Positions 43,371-55,156 of a DNA stretch of 64,000 nt are shown in pieces. Origin of the DNA: Humulus lupulus (taxonomy: Eukaryota; Streptophyta; Magnoliopsida; Rosales; Cannabaceae); assembly GCF_963169125.1 (NCBI RefSeq), contig NC_084802.1, positions 119,292,903 through 119,356,902 on the forward strand. The letters run 5' to 3'. Numbering within the stretch: position 1 is the stretch's first letter; the number at the start of each line of letters is the position of its first letter. The notes under the pieces are model-generated. The model was not told the DNA's origin. It saw only the letters and a program-made list of their open reading frames with translations, and did no database searches. A program made the position numbers and the translations under genes.

Positions 43371-44200
43371 GAATTGCCGTTTATGTAAGTCTTATTTATA
43401 AAAGCCATTTTAGTTCAGCAACAGTTGGATTATTAAATAACCAATTTTATCGTTTTATGATCACGAGCTCACTTTATAAAAGCAACCAAGAACGTTTATA
43501 CGTTCGAGTTGCTTGGGGGGTACATAACCGAAGAAAGCTTTGAAGAAAGTTCAGCTTATTCAGATAAAGATTCAAACTTAGAGTTTGGAAAAATTGATTA
43601 TTCAACGGCTTTTTGAAGCTCGAATTTTCAAAACTTTGAACGCGAACTGAGTTTGAGAAACCTCTAACAATAAAACCCTGGATATAACCAGGTTCGAGGC
43701 CTGATTCCTAACAGGTATAGTGTTAAGTAAATTATGAAACCCTAGATATAACCAGGTCCAAGGCCTAATTCCTAACAGGTATAAAGCTACAAAGCCTATT
43801 AAAACCCATGGATATAGCCAGGTCCGAGGCCTGATTCCTAACAGGTATAAAAGCTACTAAGCCTATTAAAACACCTAGATATAACCAGGTCCGAGACCTG
43901 ATTCTTAACAGATATGACGCAAATAAGCGAGCAAAATCTTGGATACAACTAAGATATCAATAAAATATATCTCGATCTAAAGTCAACCCTTAAGATTTTG
44001 GATGTACAAGAATCCAAGGATTCATAAACATGAGAAAATAATAGTCTAAGGGAAATTCAAATAGATCACAAGTTAGATGTATATTCAAAAATATATTGTC
44101 ATCTCGAGGAAAAAAACCTTGACTGGAGCCCGAAGGAAATTATTTTGGTCCCAATGGACTTAATTATAGAAGATTTAACAAAATAAAAGTGAAAAATAAA
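43371..44200 (+). other. Non-coding 3' region of element F
   Basis: No gene. It holds a tandem array at 43672-43936 and degenerate flanks between pol and the converging opposite-strand gene. Confidence 0.6.
43672..43936. repeat. Tandem repeat, four units of 64-67 bp
   Basis: Units start at 43672, 43737, 43801 and 43868, with a degenerate fifth at 43933. Each contains GATATAACCAGGT-like and CCTGATTCCTAACAGGTAT-like blocks. A 3' UTR tandem array is known in Tat/Ogre-type plant elements. Confidence 0.88.
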
Positions 44201-44887
44201 TCACTGAGGTTCGTCAGCTTGCTCCAGAGAAGTCACCTCCTCGCCATCTCCTTCCACCACATCAGAGGCTTCGGTGGTCTCTGATGGTTCCTTTGAGAAC
44301 AGAATCTTGAACCTGGAAAGATATGGTTCCCACAGCTTGGGTTGCATAAAGGAGAAGTTCCCGTCCTGGTTGAAAGCCCAACTATGGTAAATCATCTCTT
44401 CCATTTTAGTCGATGACTCCGCAGCTTCCTCCTTGGCCTTGGCCTCGACCTCGTTCAACTTCTTCTTGAGTTCTTCATTCTTGGCCTAAAGCTGGTCCAC
44501 GGGACGGCTCATCTCCATGACCTGTTTCTGGGAGGCAGACAGGGCGGCTTTTACAGACTGCTCACTCTCCTGGGAAGAAACTAGGGCGGCTTTGGCAGTT
44601 TTTTCACCCTCTTGAGCCTCACTCAGGGAAACTCGGAGCTCCTCATCCCTGGCCTTAACTCGAGCAATTCCTCGAAATTGAGCCAGGACAGCCTGTGAAA
44701 GAATAAGGCAAGTCAAGAATAGTTTATAAAAAAAAACTAAGGAAAAAATAGAAAGGAAAAGAGTGAGAAGGATTCACAGTGAGGTTTATCCCCATGGCAG
44801 ATTCGAGGACGTCCTCAGGAGTGCACTCCTCTATAGCCCTTAAGTCTCTGGCGTGGGCTTTCTAGGCATAGCCGACCATATGGCTTG
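44201..44887 (-). pseudogene. Opposite-strand gene of element F, C-terminal coiled-coil exons
   Basis: Minus strand. ARDLRAIEECTPEDVLESAM (44860-44790) ends at a donor GTGAATCC. An 85-bp intron (44693-44777) ends TTTCACAG, and the next exon starts AVLAQFRGIARVKARDEELR, a coiled coil with EKTAKAALVSSQESEQSVKA. One TAG interrupts before KNEELKKKLNEVEAKAKEE. YHSWAFNQDGNFSFMQPKLW and an acidic tail end the protein at 44201. Intron position and phase match the last intron in B and C, where the exon starts AML. Confidence 0.62.
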
Positions 44888-47063
44888 TGTCACGCCCTGG
44901 TTAGCCAAGACCGTTACACTGTATGTTTATAAAGTGCCAGACTTGCTAATCAAGTCATTTAAATAAAATCGTGTTATTGAAACTATAAAGGAACTAGGGT
45001 TAAAAGCGTTTTGGTCTCAAAAGCCACATTTTCATTAATAAGCATCATCTGTTACATGGGATCCCAAAAATATTAAGTTCAAAGATCATTTACAAAAGAC
45101 ACAAGGTTTATGTACAACGACCGGCCATACTAAGGCAAAACGAGCAGTTAGGTGATCCCTGTCCTGGTCCACTCCTCGACCGTGGCGCTCGAACCGCTGG
45201 CTATGTACATTCCACCTCGGAGCTCTCCACCTCAGGCTTGGTCCAGCTTGCCCTTTCCTTTAACTGCACCACGTAGCACCCGTGAGCCAAGGCCCAGCAA
45301 GAAAACACAACAACAACAGAGCATAAGCAATTAGCAGGCAAGTCAATATCTCATATTGCATCACCTAATCTCAACCATATAATCAGTCAGTACCATCAAG
45401 TATTCCACATACTAAGCATGTCAACTCATAACATGTACAGTTCATAAATGATAACCAGGGCTAGCGCTCTCAAGCTGCTCCCTCCGTTATCCTGTTGTTC
45501 TTGGCTACCAGTGGCCAATTCGCGCCCTGTGCGCTAATATCATGTACGGCACTCTTAGGCCGCTTTTACATGTCCCATGGCGTGATACCAACATTGACAC
45601 GACACAATTCTCGGGAGCACTTAGTCCCATCACAATCATACAACCAGGTGCAGTTTTCTTACCTTTCAATTCACTAGTTTCCGATGCCTCAAAGCCGCGA
45701 GCACGGTCCTCTACCCCGAGCCTCTCCAAAGACCTAGTCACAACATAAATGAAACATCCTCTATCACTAACCAATCCAAGACTACTTTCCAGAACAAATC
45801 CCACACTCTCGGAATCCCCCAAATCCCTAAAACAATGCACCGAAGACATCTCCCGAACCCCCGGAGCAAAGGCTCAAAATTGCAAAATCCCATGCTCTGA
45901 ACTTGGCTTAGCGCCGCGGCGCCCAGCAAGTTAGAGCCACGGTGCCCAGCAAGAAACAGCCTCGTGCCGCGGCGCCCAAGAACAGGGCCGCGACGCTCCT
46001 TCGCGAGCCCAGAAATCTGGGTTTTCCCCTGCGTTTTTCCCAAACCCAGATCACTCCAAATCACCCCAAACTCATACCTAAGCCCCAAAACCAATTCAAA
46101 ACCCCAAATAGACCATACAACAACCTATAAACATCATAATCTAGCTCAATTACACAACCACTCTCAGAATTCATACTTAACTTTCAGATTCAAGCACTTA
46201 AACCAAAACTTGAGAAAAGTACAAACCAGACCTCTAGATTCTTAAACCATAACAGCTACGAGATTACAAACATGTTTAATACCCTTACCTCAATCAGAAA
46301 TTCAACTTGAGCTTCCTCCAATCCAAGCTTTGAACTGAATTTCCCCTTGACAAACCAGCTGAATTTCTATGCAAAACAAGCCATGGCTATCTTTCAATTC
46401 CTTCCAAAATCAAATTCGGAACTTAACAAAGCAGGGACTAAATCCTTACCTCAATATAGACCTTGATATGTGTTTGATTCCACACCCTTAAGCCCTTTAC
46501 TAGCCTCAAAGAACACAGCTCCACTCCTCTTCCACTTTGCCTTCTAGGTTCTTGATTCCCCCTTTCCTTCTTGATTTTTCTTGCCTTCCAAACCTTAATT
46601 TCATTTACACTTAGCATAAAAGAATCGTATATATCCATTTCCCTCAGCCAAAGCCATCTATACCACAGCCAAAAGACCACCTTATCCCTCCACTAATATC
46701 CCTTTCAAACTAAACCTTAAGGGCACTCTTGTCCTTTTGCTTACTTTACAGTTCTACCACTTCTCCAACAAAACCTGTTACTTTCTATGGTTACTAATAG
46801 TTACACAAGTTACCAAATCTCAAATTACCATTATCTAGCTTTCTAGGACTGTCTCAGCACGTGCATCACCTTGATATCACCACACCCACGTGGTACAAAT
46901 CACATAACATAATTATCACATAACATAATACACATAGTCATATAACATGCTTTAAATCATAGTCATGCATCTTAATCATTAAAATCACGCGTAATTCCCA
47001 TTATGCCCTCCAGGCACACTAATCAAGGTCCTTAAGCCTAATTAGTGAATTTGGGTCGTTACA
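44888..47063 (-). mobile_element. Solo LTR of a Tekay-like chromovirus
   Basis: 2176 bp, TGTAACGACCC...GGGCGTGACA in minus orientation, flanked by perfect GCTTG target duplications (44883-44887 and 47064-47068). Both ends match the LTR of element E, and no internal sequence remains, as expected after LTR-LTR recombination. It splits the opposite-strand gene of element F. A GC-rich block with three GCCGCGGCGCCCA-like units lies at about 45910-45995. Confidence 0.93.
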
Positions 47064-48362
47064 GCTTGCCAACTCATACACAGTACCCTGAAAAGCCCCA
47101 GGGATCTTGTCCAGGTTGAGTGGCTTGACCAGGATCTGGACGGTGGGAGCCTCGCCTTGGATCACTTGAGGATTTGAGGGAGGTACGTGTCGAGGAAGGG
47201 GAGGAGGAGATTGGTGAACCGTGACTGTTGTTACTGGAGCTGAGGGGGGTTTCTTCTGTGGCTGCTCTTGGGTGGAGCTGAATCCTTTGTCTTTAACCGA
47301 AGTCTCGATGGTACCCCCAGTCTTCGAAGCTGTTTTCTTTGTCACTTTGGCTCTCTTCACCACGGGACAATCCCCGGCCCCACTAGCCTTAAAAGCACCC
47401 CTCAAAGTCGGGGCTTCTGGCAGCTCCATCTGTTCACCTGAAAAAGAGCGAACGGATGATTCAGATTAAAGAAGTAATTATTCAAAGTATTATAAACACA
47501 AGAGAAAGAGAAAGAACCCTACCCTCCATGCTAGGGGAGGAATCTATTACAATCAGCTTGGGGTTATTCACCGAGCTAGGCACAACCTCTAACTCTTCGA
47601 TTAAGGGAGGTGGGGGAGAATCTAAAATTATGACCTCCTGGGTCCTAGGGGGTTCAGGTCCTTCCTCGAGGCTAGACTCGTCTACGTACTACCTAAAACC
47701 AGGGGCATATACACCCAACACAGGGAAGGCCAAGTCCTACGGTTTGTACCATACTCTTAAAAAATGGTGGACCTAAAATTGAGGGTGTTGTCAACCACGA
47801 TGGTACCTTTGAGGTAGATGTATTCATAGCGTACCTCCAAATGGTCCACAAACTTAAGGAGGGTTGTATTTAGGTCCGGGTCGGTATGATGATGACTAAC
47901 GAGCTGGTTAAGGTTGAATCAAATTAGCCTATAACTAGTAGCAGCCCCGATCTAACTCTCCATATGGGTATGGGTTACCTTGGCTGGAGGGGCCGCTGCT
48001 ACCCCAGATGCAACTCGTTCTAGATGAAACATTTGATTATCCTCGGGAGCTCGCCTTTTTCATACTAGCGGTGCCACATCTTCCTCCTCTTCGATATCTT
48101 CATTGGCTAGAAAGGCTTCTTGAGGAGGGGGGAGCTCGGGGATGACAGGAAGGGGAACACGGGTCCTGAGAGCCAGCGTATGGACCTTGCTGAGCAGCTT
48201 GCAGGCCACCATGGTGGCATCATTCATAAACTGATGATAGTCTTTCTCCAATAGAGGAAGACTAGACAAGGTCTCATATTGATCCCCAAGGGACTCAGAT
48301 CGCTCTGTCCTCGAAAATATAGCTGCATAAGGGAAGAACTCATCGATTAACGGAGGTGCCAA
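47064..48362 (-). pseudogene. Opposite-strand gene of element F, middle exons
   Basis: Minus strand. 48362-48060 reads PPLIDEFFPYAAIFSRTERS, DATMVACKLLSKVHTLALRT and a Pro/acidic tail (EDIEEEEDV). 47429-47064 reads MELPEAPTLRGAFKASG with a basic VVKRAKVTKKTASK patch and a Pro-rich linker, ending PGAFQGTVYELA at the solo LTR. The layout (conserved block, low-complexity acidic/basic linker) parallels exons 3-4 of elements B and C, though sequence identity is low. About 47430-48059 is mostly degenerate. Confidence 0.5.
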
Positions 48363-48424
48363 AAAAAATGTCCGTGAAAGTTATAAAAAGTTCACGTGCT
48401 GAATTCATAAAGATAGAAGACTTA

Positions 48425-49119
48425 CGAGGATGGTTGAAGTATCGGTGTTCTCAATCCTTGAACCTATTTGACATAAAGAACAAGTCTTTATAGTCATTTG
48501 GGTGGTTGGGGAGGTCGATGATAGATGCTGAGTTGGGAAAACGAGTGAGGTAGTAAAAACCGTCACCTTGCCTTTTCTGGTCGGGACTAGCCTTGAGGCA
48601 AAAGAAATACATATTATCTGTCAGAGTGGGGACCTTCGATTCGTGCCTTAGAAACAAATACTTTAACCTCGCCAAAAGTCTATATCAGTTTGGTGGGAGC
48701 AGGAATCGAGCATGTTTGACGTAGTTCAAGAAGTCTACAAAATATTGGTCCAAGGGGAGGAAGGCACCTACCTTCAGGTGGTCATCACTCCAAGCTCCGT
48801 AGTCTTCTTTGAAAGGGGCACAACTCCGCTCTCCTTCCAGCGCAGGTCGGGCATGGAGGCCATCAGCTCCCATCTCAATCCCATGACTCAGTAGAATCTT
48901 GTTAACTTTCCCTTGAGTTGTGATCCAGGATACTATGTGCTCAACCTCAAAGAATGCGTGGGGGTTGACCACAATTTCCCTCTCCACCACAAGACCGAAA
49001 TGAGGGATGGGAGAGTCAAAGGCAACCTACTTGCCCTTGTCTTTGCTCTGAGCAGAGAAGCTCGTGGTGTTTTTCTTTGCCTGGCGACAAAGCAGCCTAT
49101 TAGTGGCGACCTAAGATGA
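48425..49119 (-). pseudogene. Opposite-strand gene of element F, Transposase_28-type N-terminal region
   Basis: Minus strand. VAFDSPIPHFGLVVEREIVV, SDDHLKVGAFLPLDQYFVDF and LNYVKHARFLLPPN, then after a stop RLLARLKYLFLRHESK and FYYLTRFPNSASIIDLPNHP. The sequence LPLDQYFVDFLNYVKHARF, with PPN and RLLARLKYLF after it, is the PF04195-type signature seen as LPLHPFHQGVANYFGVAPF in element B. The exon ends in a consensus donor CTC|GTAAGT (48425). Confidence 0.55.
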
Positions 49120-50062
49120 TTACTAGGTAAGTTGTGGAGGTATGAAAATCTGAGGGTTTAAGTAGTTTGCTTTTGGGATCTGAAAATTTATACGACCTAA
49201 GTTGTGTCCTAGCCTCGACGAGTGGTACCACGCATGGTCCAAGGCCATGTGCTTTGATTTCTTAAAATTTCCTAATACTCCGGGATTCGTGTGTCAAACT
49301 CGTCAGACCCACTACTTTTCTTTTGAAAGAAGTTTAATGCAAAACCGCTTAAGGAATCGTAACCTTTAAGCTACCCAAGACCAAACCTAAAATCTCTTCG
49401 GCTTCTACACCCCAAACAGGTATTCAAGTCAATTTACCAGTAGAATTTTCTTTGAAAAACCAAGAAAATTTGTTTAGTTTTATGAAATCCTTATTTTTAA
49501 ATAAGCCTAGTATTGTTCATTTAGCATAAACCGAACCATATTTCCTATTTATACTCAGACGTAGCCTAAATGACATTGAGCAAAAGACGTTTCTCCCGGT
49601 AAAAAAAATAAACTCATTGGAAAGCAAAGAATTGAAAAATTCAAACCATGGGAGGAAATACTAGGAAGCTCCCTAAAAGCATCTAAAACTCTGAAAGTTT
49701 TTGGGAGAGTTTGAGAAATGGAAATTTTGTTTTTGAAAAGGATATTTTTTGAATGCGAAGGTGGTGAGGGTTCAAGTCTAATCACCTTATTTATACGTAA
49801 ACTACATGAATTAATTTGGGCCATCTGATTGGGTTAGCTTGAGATCCAAAGGCCAAGATTAAATGAACAGTACGGCGGCAAAAAGTTGACAGGATAGTTG
49901 TCACAATCCTCGAAACCCGAACGGGAGCCTATTACAGACAGCCACGTGTCCAATACTCGAGTAGTGGGCAGGCATGATTGTACATGGCAGAAGTTTAAAA
50001 GCCCTTATTGTGCATGTCAGAAAGTGACGACATCAAGCACGAGTAGGAGCTTTAGGGGAAAA
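49120..50062. other. Non-coding region next to the 3' LTR of element F
   Basis: No gene supported. By position it corresponds to the leader and promoter of the opposite-strand gene (compare 7254-8128 in B). It ends with the polypurine tract TTTAGGGGAAAA (50051-50062). Confidence 0.5.
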
Positions 50063-50814
50063 TGTTGTACCCTAAAAATTAGCACGAGTTTGATTACACA
50101 GCTAAGGAACACCTGGCAGAGGAATATGCAGAAAAATAGCCAAGTAGAACATCTGGTTAACAATGATGTGAGCAACTCGAGACTCATCCCAGTTCGTACA
50201 CAACATATAGGTTGCTATTAAACCGCCTCTTAGGATAACATTCCAGTTCGAGATTTATAGTGGCCACCACATTTGGGCGCTCTGAGCTTAATACGAACTA
50301 AGGTTCAGATAGTCTTTAAACACTAGCTTTGGTGAGATATCCATAGAAACCGGGTCAGAATGCATACTGAAGGATCCCAAGAGATTCCGAGGACCCTTAT
50401 ACGCTTATTAATGGCCAGACTGTATTGGATATCTATCATTTATTATCCGAGATAGTATGAGTATATTGTATTCTATTATCAAATCATATCCCAATGTAAA
50501 TGGGAATAATTTGTATTAAATGTATATCTTACTTATTCACGCAGTTACCCAAACCTGTCTAGGAAATCCCCCTATAAATATCAGGAATAATGGACAGGGA
50601 AAGGGACGACCATTTTTGTATTACTGAAACTCTGTAGAAATTGTGAGAAAAAAACAATAATATTGTCTCGTGGACTAGACGGATTTTAACCACTGAACCA
50701 CGTGAAAGTTGTGTATGTACGAAAGGGTTCTTATTTTTCATTACGGTTTACAATTTAGCACTAATATCTCTATTAGATTTCTTAATCTACTGTTGGCGAA
50801 AAATCGCGTCAACA
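50063..50814 (+). repeat. 3' LTR of element F
   Basis: 752 bp, TGTTGTACCC...GCGTCAACA. A TATA-like CCTATAAATA lies at 50571-50580. Ends match the LTR of element A. No 5' partner is present in the window. Confidence 0.85.
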
Positions 50815-50829
50815 CTCTACTTTTCATAA

Positions 50830-51789
50830 AACATACAAGCACACATACAAGCAGCTCATCTAATAACATGACATCTCATACAGTCAACATAAATTCATAA
50901 AAATTCTAGCTAACTTCCTTTCCTCAAGTCCAAGCAATTTAAAGAGTAGGATACTTCACAACGAGCCTAGAATCACAATCAAACACTCGTCTAAATATCA
51001 AGTAAAACAAGGCATACTATACAAGCATAGCCCACGTATGCATGGGCCATGCACACATGGCACAAGTTGCACCACAACTTTAATCATACAACAATGTCAC
51101 ATAAAATTACAAAAGAATAACGTCAATTCTACTAAGTAATTCTAAATTATTTCAAAAAAGAATAATATTTTTTTTATTAAATAAGATATACTTGAACGTA
51201 AAAGTAGACTTGCATGTAACATACCTATGTGAGACGGTTCTCTAAAACTCACTTAAAGTTAGTAATATTTATTTCTTATTTTCTTTGTTAATTTTACAAA
51301 ATTCAGCAAGCATTACAAATATAAAAAAATAAAAAATACCAACTTAGTTACTATTATTTATTCTATTAACTCATACCAATGCCATGCACAATTTTTTATT
51401 ACAAAAATTTATTTTACTCATAATGAATTATAGCTTAAAGTGCACAAAATAATAAACTTGTTTATTTATTTAATATATTATTTTTGCAATAACCCACTTT
51501 TCAAAAATAATTACTCCATTTTATTATAGCTCCCCTTTTCTTTAATTTAGCAAAATTTTAGAAAATATTTTAAAAAAAAACAAATGAATGGTGACCTATT
51601 TATTCTCTTTTTCTTGAAATCATTATGTCATAAAATCACAATTTTTTTCTATAATTACTTATGCTTGGTGAAAAGAACACACTGTATGTACTTAAAAAAA
51701 TAAAAATAAATAAGCATTAAGCATTCATGAGCTCCAATTTTTACAACTTATTAAGAATAAAGTTTCAGCACATATTATGTAAAAAAAAA
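50830..51789 (-). repeat. Non-coding repeat, inverted relative of 23600-24030
   Basis: Read on the minus strand it matches 23600-24030 over several hundred bases (see that entry). It continues beyond the foldback element at 63753-64000, where AATCAGCAAGCAT again matches its TGCTTGCTG motif. No coding sequence. Confidence 0.5.
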
Positions 51790-51960
51790 GTAAATGACAG
51801 TTAAAATACTCAATGTTTTCAAAATGTTGCACTTTTATACCTAATATTTTTTTTGCAGTAAATATGCTCAATATCTCCAAAATGTTATATTTTTATACCC
51901 AAACTTTTTTTTGGCGGTAAATATACATAATGTTTTTAAAATGTTGTACTTTTATACCTA
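51790..51960 (+). repeat. Left arm of a foldback transposon
   Basis: About 171 bp built of three similar units of roughly 57 bp, each with CAATGTTTTCAAAATGTTGC-like and ACTTTTATACC blocks. It is the reverse complement of 63585-63752. The element starts GTAAATGAC. Confidence 0.85.
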
Positions 51961-52175
51961 CTTTTTAAAATTATTTTGAGAAATCATAAGAAAGTGAAGC
52001 AAAAATATAGGATTTTAGTTATTTTTTAAATTTTAAATTATTTTCACTTTCAAAATAATAAAAAAAAATTAAGATTAGTAAAATTAATTAGAATAATTAA
52101 AACTTATATTTTTCCTTTATTTTTTTTTTTAAAAAACTTATATTTTAAATTGATGAAAATATATAAGTTGTTAAT

Positions 52176-52765
52176 TGTTGACCCTGAATTTGGCCAACTG
52201 ACACGGAATCAAATTTGCTTGATGCGGACAAACACGTTGGAAAGAATAAGATGACGGAATAATAAAGAACACAAAAGTTTATAGTGGTTCGGCCCCAAAA
52301 TCTGGTAATAACCTACGTCCACTCAAATTGTTATTGATATAGAATTCAAAGGAGTGATCAAAGAACTGGGGTTCAATGAGTTTCACCAACCTCTGAAGGA
52401 CAAGACAATATATCAAATAGAATCACTCTAGTCTCAAATAATTCGAAGGCCAAAAGTCCCTTCCTTGAGCTATCTTTCTCTATTTATAGGCTCAAGGGGG
52501 ATTACATTAATTTGTTACAGATATTCTTTCCTAAATAATCGGATACTCAGGAAATCATGGGAATAAATTTCGGGATTGACTAAGATCTTTATAAAAATAT
52601 CATGAGATACGCGGAACTTGCGACCATACTAGTCGCAGGTAAACTTCGATTGCCTTTTCCTTGTAATATCTCTTCTGGTCGATACCCTAGCAGAATTCCG
52701 CCAAGTGTCAGCCACGTGTCCAGAAGTCACTTGCCACGTCATTCGTGCCTGTTTTTTGGATAACA
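52176..52765 (-). repeat. 3' LTR of element C (full length)
   Basis: 590 bp, TGTTATCC...GGTCAACA in element orientation. Minus-strand TATA (CCTATAAATA) at 52481-52490 and a dyad at 52619-52637. Related to element B LTRs. Confidence 0.93.
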
Positions 52766-52780
52766 TTTGCCCCCAAGTTT
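52766..52780 (-). other. Polypurine tract of element C
   Basis: Minus-strand AAACTTGGGGGCAAA abuts the 3' LTR. Confidence 0.88.
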
Positions 52781-53000
52781 ATTTATTATGAGCAATAAAT
52801 AAACTTTTGAGGAAACGACCCTTTGGTTACCCCACCATACCTGTTAGAACACTTCGTGCAATCTTGGAAAAAGCAACCTACCCTTGTCTAATCATGGCTT
52901 TTCGCTTCCCAAGTAACGTTTCGACGGCTATCACCCTTCCCCATACTTCAAAAAAGGGGAAGCTGATGATTACTTCCTTTTAATGCTTACGGACAAAAAT

Positions 53001-53010
53001 ATATATATAG
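53001..53010 (+). promoter_or_regulatory. Putative TATA box of the antisense gene in element C
   Basis: ATATATATAG followed by a CT-rich leader with GAAACCCTAA, aligned with 7491-7500 in element B. Confidence 0.5.
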
Positions 53011-53632
53011 CCTCTTTGAAGTCTCCTTTTTCTTTTTACGCAAGCCATCACTCTTTCAAGAAACCCTAACACCAGACCTCATGTTTCCCTCTGAAGACCG
53101 TCCTTCGGCATTTCAAGATTCATCCTGTGAGCCCCTTTTACGCCTGGAAAATCTCTCAAATCTCCATGATCTTCATCTTGGAAAGTTTCTAGACTCTTAC
53201 GCTTTATATTTTTGCCGTGCATGCTTTTGTAGACCAACTGTTGGGTTCATTCGTTTCTGGGTTGAAATGCATGTCAGTAGGGGGGTTTAATAGGTGATAG
53301 TGAATGTTGTGTGATATTTCTCTGTCACTAAGGAGTTACGAGTTAGTTTGATAGTTAAGATCATGGAATTAGGACGTAAAATCGAAGTGAAAATTCGATT
53401 TTTATGCTAGCTGAAAAACTAGGTTTTTCCCGCCCTAAAAGGAGTTGAAAAAAGCTTTTTCAAAAAAATTTTGCTTTCACTTTTGATCTGTTTCTCAAAC
53501 TGTTCGCGTGAAAAAGTTTAGTTTTTTGTTAGAATGTCGCTGTATAAAAGCTTAACTTTTATACTCGACCAGCGTTATTCTAAAATACTTTCAAAATTCT
53601 TCATCCTCACCTCCCCATTCTTCTGTTTGCAG

Positions 53633-54467
53633 ACTTTAATGCCAGATTTGTGGGGAGGTGAACAGCCCATCGACGATGATCTTCTTGCCCAGCTGCTCGA
53701 AGGTGAAGAACAACCGATCGACCGAGTTCATGAGATTCCATTTTCACGATCTTCTTCTAGACCTCGTCCATCACCACCTCCAATGGCCCGCTCTAAGTCC
53801 TTAGGCAAGAAAAGACCTGACTCGAAATACAGTCCAAACTCTCCTACCCAGCCTGATTCACAGGCTAGGGTTCCCTCGACCAGTGGTCGAGAAAATGTCG
53901 CCCCAAACCCTCGTATCCAAGTCAGGGCCCGCCCTCTGCATCAAAACATTCCTGATGTCGAGTGGTATCTCTCCCCCACCAGCCAAGTGACTCCTCGGAT
54001 GCTTGCCAATTATCGCAGGAAGTATCCTCTTACAGGAGTTAATCTTACCATCCCGGCTGCTGATCAAAGAGCTAACCTTCCCGGGGGTGCCTACAGCACT
54101 TGGTCCAGATATCACATAGAGGCGGGGGCTATCCTCCCTTTACATCCTTTCTATCAGGGGGTGGCCAACTATTTTGGTGTCGCCCCCTTTGAAATTACTC
54201 CAAATGAATACAGAATGCTGGCCGCACTCTATATCCTGTATAAACTTAAAAAATGTCTAGAACCTACCCCACATGAGGTCAATTTCCTTTTCGACCTTAA
54301 GTCCAACCCTCAACAATACGGGACAGCCTTCTTCCATCTCTGTCACCAGGAAACTAGCTGAACTTTCCTAAGTGATACTACCCATATTTCCAACGTGGGG
54401 CAGTACAGTAGGGAGTACTTCCTCACGCCGGACATGACTACGAACAACCTGACCTTCGCTCGCGGAG
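53633..54467 (+). pseudogene. Antisense gene of element C, exon 2: Transposase_28-type region
   Basis: ATG at 53639 (MPDLWGGEQPIDDDLLAQLL) follows acceptor TTCTGTTTGCAG by six bases. DVEWYLSPTSQVTPRM, LPLHPFYQGVANYFGVAPF, ITPNEYRMLAALYILYKL and NFLFDLKSNPQQYGTAFF match element B. The frame is intact to a TGA at 54359-54361 where element B's aligned sequence has a sense codon, then continues SDTTHISNVGQYSREYFLTP to donor GAG|GTAAAT (54468), phase 1. Confidence 0.72.
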
Positions 54468-54546
54468 GTAAATGCCTTTTTCACTGGTCACTACTTTTCC
54501 TTTATGAATTCTCTTGAAACTTTCTAAAGTATACCATGCCTTTCAG

Positions 54547-55068
54547 GTCCATGGTTACGTCCGAACCCAACACTAGACATGGTCTTAAGGTCCAACGCAC
54601 TGGCCAGGATGGCAGACTAAAAAAAAAACGTCAAGTCCCTGGCCACTGATGAAAATCTGAGGCTATCTGGCCTCTTGGCTCTTCGCCATGAAACAAGAGG
54701 ACCTATGGTAGCAGATGCCATGGCCGAGGGGGATCCCAAGCAGCAACCCCTGGCGTCTCCTCTCCAAAGGAGGCCAACGGGGGTTACAGTCAGGGAACCC
54801 ACTGGCGTCCCTTCAGCAGAGAGGCCTTCTGCGCCCCAAGGCAAGGGGAAACAAAAGGTAACAGAGTCTGTCATAGACCTGGATGAATCCTCAGATGAAA
54901 ACGGTACTGTTATTTTGCTTTTAAATAGCTTGCCAATTCCCTGTCACTTGTTTGACGGGGACGGCAATTTTACGTATACTCCAAATCTAGGGCCAGACTT
55001 CTTCGTGCCAGAGAATGAGTGTATGACTAATAGAGTCAGTAGTATAGCGACCAGTAGTTGTAGCTTGG
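54547..55068 (+). pseudogene. Antisense gene of element C, exon 3
   Basis: Begins PWLRPNPTLDMVLRSNALAR after acceptor TGCCTTTCAG (intron 54468-54546, 79 bp). A stop lies in an A-run at about 54618. The rest is open: LATDENLRLSGLLALRHE, a Pro-rich linker, VIDLDESSDENG and CHLFDGDGNFTYTPNLGPDF, to donor TGG|GTATTAA (55069). Confidence 0.62.
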
Positions 55069-55156
55069 GTATTAAACTTTGTAACCTCTTTTCTATTTTA
55101 CCAAGAATTTTCATCTGCCTTTATCTTATCATCTGTATATTTTTCTTTGTACGCAG

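Larger units (their letters stand above)
31008..50814 (+). mobile_element. Element F: Tat-like Gypsy retrotransposon, 5' truncated, with nested insertions
   Basis: Plus-strand gag (31008-32290 and 33510-34470) leads into the start of the protease, which is cut by element E at 34581. RNase H and integrase resume at 41092-43370. A tandem-repeat 3' region follows, then an opposite-strand gene (44201-49119) and the 3' LTR (50063-50814). The 5' LTR, most of the protease and the reverse transcriptase are missing. Gag and LTR ends match element A. Insertions inside it are a CACTA-like end, element E and a solo LTR. Confidence 0.82.

Noticed and set aside
43672..43936. CRISPR-like array
   Set aside because: Units are contiguous 65-bp tandem repeats without unique spacers, in a plant retroelement 3' region.
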